Assembly (NCBI GenBank): GCA_905215425.1
Contig: CAJMQD010000050.1
Coordinates: forward strand, 1 to 6,730
Length of the DNA stretch: 6,730 nt
From: an uncultured bacterium
GTDB taxonomy: Bacteria; Bacillota; Clostridia; Oscillospirales; Oscillospiraceae
Direction: 5' to 3'
Part shown: positions 4,843 through 6,730 of the stretch, one piece after another
Layout of the letters: the number at the start of each line of letters is the position of its first letter
Numbering within the stretch: position 1 is the stretch's first letter
The notes under the pieces: model-generated
The model's database searches: none
What the model was told of the DNA's origin: nothing
What the model saw: the letters and a program-made list of their open reading frames with translations, nothing else
Translations under genes and position numbers: made by a program

Positions 4843-5001
4843 GCTGTCGAAAAAGTCCTCTCAGTCAAAGGATTCGGAGGGAAGGATAGTTGGAAAGGGA
4901 ACCGTCAGGGTTCCCTTTCCTTGAAATCAACAACATTTTAACGCAGTTAAAATGTTTGCAGCTTGTCAAAAAAGTGGTTTTACCACTTTTTTGACAAGCT
5001 G
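4843..5001 (+). repeat. Repeat element copy B: nested-hairpin, MITE-like intergenic repeat
   Basis: About 159 bp, in the same orientation as copy A. The 99-bp identical core is 4873-4971. Hairpins are H1 (arms 4892-4903 and 4909-4920), H2 (4932-4942 and 4946-4956) and H3 (20-bp arms 4959-4978 and 4982-5001, TTT loop). The ends are imperfect inverted repeats: GCTGTCGAAAAAGT at the left (4843-4856) against GCTTGTCAAAAAAGT read inward on the minus strand from the right end (4985-4999), with one substitution and one indel. H3 is 2 bp longer per arm than in copy A. It carries no gene. Confidence 0.87.
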
Positions 5002-5036
5002 ACACCCCTGTTCTTGGAACAGGGGTGTATTTTTTT
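5002..5036 (+). terminator. Rho-independent terminator (second copy, with T-tract), downstream of folD
   Basis: ACACCCCTGTTC (5002-5013) and GAACAGGGGTGT (5017-5028) form a 12-bp stem with a TTG loop, followed by A and seven Ts (5030-5036). It starts immediately after the last base of repeat B. It is the functional-looking member of the duplicated pair and would end the folD transcript about 200 nt past its stop codon. Confidence 0.9.
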
Positions 5037-5091
5037 GGAGGTTTTTCGGGAAAACTTTTCCGGCGGAGGGAAAGAAAATTCAGGAAAGCAG

Positions 5092-5120
5092 TTGCTTTTC
5101 TGAACTCAATATGATATCCT
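5092..5120 (+). promoter_or_regulatory. SigA-type promoter for the larA-like operon
   Basis: TTGCTT (5092-5097) and TATCCT (5115-5120) are separated by 17 bp, with an extended -10 TG at 5112-5113. The predicted start site is near 5127, about 35 nt before the ATG at 5162. Confidence 0.6.
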
Positions 5121-5161
5121 GAACGTACAATGTGTGATGTATACACGAAAGGGGCGTTTGA

Positions 5162-6448
5162 ATGAAAACGATAGCCATTCCCTATTACCGGGGCACCCTG
5201 GATCTGCATGTGGACGAGAGCAACCTGAAGGCTGTGCTGGAGGCAGACATCCACGGCGTAGAGCGCCAAGGTACAGAGCAGGACATTGTTCGGGCGGCTT
5301 TGGCTGTCCCTATTGGCAGCCCTCGCCTGCGGGAGCTGGCCAGGGGTAAAAGCAAGGTGGTGCTGGTGACCAGCGACCACACCCGGGCGGTGCCCAGCAA
5401 GATCACGCTGCCTATCCTGCTGGAGGAGATCCGCGCCGGGAATCCGGCGGCGGATATCACCATTCTCATCGCCACGGGGCTGCACCGGGCCACCACAGAG
5501 GAGGAGCAGCGGCGGATGTTTGGCGACGTCATTGTAGACCATGAAAAAATTGCGGTGAACAACGCCTTTGACCCAGAACAGTTTGTGCGTCTGTGCACCC
5601 TGCCCAGCGGGGCGGAATTCTGCGTAAACCGGATCGCGGCGGAGTGTGATCTTCTGGTGACCGAGGGCTTTATCGAGCCCCACTTCTTCGCGGGTTTCTC
5701 CGGCGGGCGCAAGAGTATTCTGCCCGGCATTTGCAGCCAGGAGACGGTGAACGAGAACCACAGCTACCGGGCCATCTCCAGCCCCTACGCCCTTACGGGC
5801 GTTCTGGAGCATAACCCGATCCACGAGGACATGGTGGCAGCCGCCCGGGCGGTACACACGGAGTTTATCTTCAACGTGGCCCTGGACGGGGAGAAGAAGA
5901 TCATAGCGGCCTGGGCGGGGGACCTGGAGCAGGCCCACGCCGCGGGTGTGTCCTTTATCCGGAAGCTGAGCCAGTGCCCCGCTGTGACCGGGGATATTGT
6001 GCTGACCAGCAACGGCGGCTATCCCCTGGACCAGAATCTGTATCAGAGTCCCAAGGCGGTGGCCACGGCGGAGGCCTGCGCCGGGGAGGATGGCGTTATC
6101 ATTATTTGTGCTTCCTGCGTGGATGGAATGGGGGGCACCCATTTTGAAGAGCTGATCACAATGGGCACGCCGGAGGAGATCGATGGGTATCTGTCCAAGA
6201 TCCCGCCCAAGCAGACCATTCCGGAGCAGTGGTGCGCCCAGATCTACTCCCGTATTCTGAAGAAACACAAGGTGATCGTGGTGACCACCTTTCTGGATCA
6301 CGACATGGTCCGCAAGGCCAACATGATCCCCGCCTCCAGCCCCGACGAGGCGATGGAGATCGCGTACGGGCTGAAGGGCCGGAATGCCAGCGTGGTGGTC
6401 ATCCCGGACGGGGTGTCTGTGCTGGCGGTAAAGGAGGAGCAGGCATGA
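5162..6448 (+). CDS. larA: LarA-family nickel-pincer-dependent hydroxyacid racemase/epimerase
   Basis: This 428-residue protein belongs to the lactate racemase superfamily (formerly DUF2088), which inverts the alpha-hydroxy carbon of hydroxy acids by hydride transfer using a nickel-pincer nucleotide bound to the enzyme. The N-terminal domain has DHTRAVP (72-78) and GLHR (106-109). The cofactor region reads EPHFFAGFSGGRKSILPG (172-189). Key residues fall at the same numbers as I recall for Lactobacillus plantarum LarA: D72, R75, H108, H174, K184 (pincer attachment), H200 (nickel ligand), Q295 and K298. The active site therefore looks complete. The substrate is not fixed by this: known homologues act on lactate, malate, phenyllactate, 2-hydroxyglutarate and gluconate. 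The neighbouring UxaA-type gene favours a sugar acid or other hydroxy acid over lactate. The start has AAAGGGG 7 nt upstream. The cofactor genes larB, larC and larE are not in this window. Confidence 0.88.
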   Translation: MKTIAIPYYRGTLDLHVDESNLKAVLEADIHGVERQGTEQDIVRAALAVPIGSPRLRELARGKSKVVLVTSDHTRAVPSKITLPILLEEIRAGNPAADITILIATGLHRATTEEEQRRMFGDVIVDHEKIAVNNAFDPEQFVRLCTLPSGAEFCVNRIAAECDLLVTEGFIEPHFFAGFSGGRKSILPGICSQETVNENHSYRAISSPYALTGVLEHNPIHEDMVAAARAVHTEFIFNVALDGEKKIIAAWAGDLEQAHAAGVSFIRKLSQCPAVTGDIVLTSNGGYPLDQNLYQSPKAVATAEACAGEDGVIIICASCVDGMGGTHFEELITMGTPEEIDGYLSKIPPKQTIPEQWCAQIYSRILKKHKVIVVTTFLDHDMVRKANMIPASSPDEAMEIAYGLKGRNASVVVIPDGVSVLAVKEEQA

Positions 6449-6730
6449 AGGAGAACATTGCCCTGAAGGTGACAGACAAGGACAACGTGGCGACGATTTT
6501 CGCCGATGACATCACCGACGGCAGCCGGGTCACCGTGCTGGACAAGCGGGGGGAGCGGCAGGAGTATACGGTGAAGGGGACGGTGCCCTACGGCCATAAA
6601 ATCGCCCTGGTTCCGATTAAAAAGGGAGAGCTCATCATCAAGTACGGCGAGGAAATCGGGATTGCGACCCGCGACATCGCCCCCGGCGAGTCTGTCCATG
6701 TACACAATCTGGACAGTATGCGCGGCCGGG
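6445..6730 (+). CDS. UxaA-family (altronate dehydratase-type) SAF-domain protein, 3' end outside window
   Basis: The visible 95 residues form an N-terminal SAF domain as in altronate/galactarate dehydratases and related UxaA hydrolases. GHKIAL lies at 50-55, KYGEEIG at 66-72 and HVHNLDSMRGR at 85-95. These match the conserved GHKxAL, KYG-x-x-IG and VHxHN segments, where histidines are thought to contribute to metal or substrate handling. It may be a free small subunit of about 100 residues, since such subunits often end shortly after an RGRGD-like motif, or the start of a full-length dehydratase. The window ends too soon to tell. The ATG overlaps the stop of the racemase gene (ATGA), with AAGGAGG 7 nt upstream, so the two are co-translated. 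A joint pathway of epimerisation and then dehydration of a hydroxy acid is inferred. Confidence 0.82.
   Translation, partial: MKENIALKVTDKDNVATIFADDITDGSRVTVLDKRGERQEYTVKGTVPYGHKIALVPIKKGELIIKYGEEIGIATRDIAPGESVHVHNLDSMRGR

Larger units (their letters stand above)
4800..5161. other. 362-bp intergenic region between folD and larA-like gene
   Basis: It begins with a perfect 10-bp palindrome ACCATATGGT (4801-4810) just after the folD stop. Next come the first terminator-like hairpin (4813-4839), repeat element copy B (4843-5001), a second copy of the hairpin with a T-tract (5002-5036), an AT-rich spacer and the larA-like promoter. No open frame of interest is present. Confidence 0.8.

Noticed and set aside
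3468..4868. 466-residue minus-strand frame antisense to yaaL, bofA and folD
   Set aside because: It crosses three recognised genes and a terminator, has a His/Pro/Arg-rich composition typical of antisense frames in GC-rich genes, and has no ribosome site.
4865..6301. 478-residue minus-strand frame antisense to the larA-like gene
   Set aside because: It is the mirror of a gene with a complete active site. Its end reads through repeat B, producing the same shadow peptide that appears antisense in repeat A.

Overview
The window is a GC-rich (about 60% by eye), gene-dense piece of a bacterial chromosome. The most likely source is a spore-forming Clostridia lineage of the Oscillospiraceae type (Flavonifractor/Oscillibacter-like). 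Supporting this are strong AAGGAGG-type ribosome sites about 7 nt from each start, a yaaL-bofA pair (BofA is a sporulation protein), an SLH-domain surface protein, a clostridial-looking variant FolD and a LarA-family nickel racemase. The genus is inferred, not proven.

Layout, left to right. 1-801 is the 3' part of a sodium:neurotransmitter-symporter-family transporter, closed by a strong terminator (818-854). 853-1494 on the minus strand is a tandem-OB-fold, SSB-like protein that converges on the same terminator. A divergent intergenic region (1495-1688) carries a good promoter with a 19-bp palindrome over its -10 and start site. 1689-2819 is a secreted protein with three C-terminal SLH repeats. 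2820-3340 has no convincing gene: it holds repeat copy A, a terminator and a GC-rich stretch that could fold. 3341-3837 is the translationally coupled pair yaaL (DUF2508) and bofA. 3945-4799 is folD behind its own promoter. 4800-5161 holds a duplicated terminator hairpin that brackets repeat copy B, then a promoter. 5162-6448 is a LarA-family racemase/epimerase, overlapping by 4 nt a UxaA-type SAF-domain protein (6445-6730, runs off the end).

The most notable feature is a pair of about 150-160 bp non-coding repeats (2857-3004 and 4843-5001). They share a 99-bp identical core and contain three successive near-perfect hairpins. Each copy sits directly against the downstream gene-end terminator, and part or all of that local terminator is also present on the other side of the repeat. 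The flanking sequence differs between the two sites, so it looks like target duplication rather than part of the repeat. This suggests a small mobile or repeat element that targets intrinsic terminators. The third hairpin differs between copies by balanced changes in both arms and by inversion of its centre.

Functional links: the LarA-like and UxaA-like genes form an operon that probably epimerises and then dehydrates a hydroxy or sugar acid. yaaL-bofA probably belongs to sporulation. FolD serves one-carbon metabolism, but lacks the usual lysine and glutamine associated with cyclohydrolase activity.
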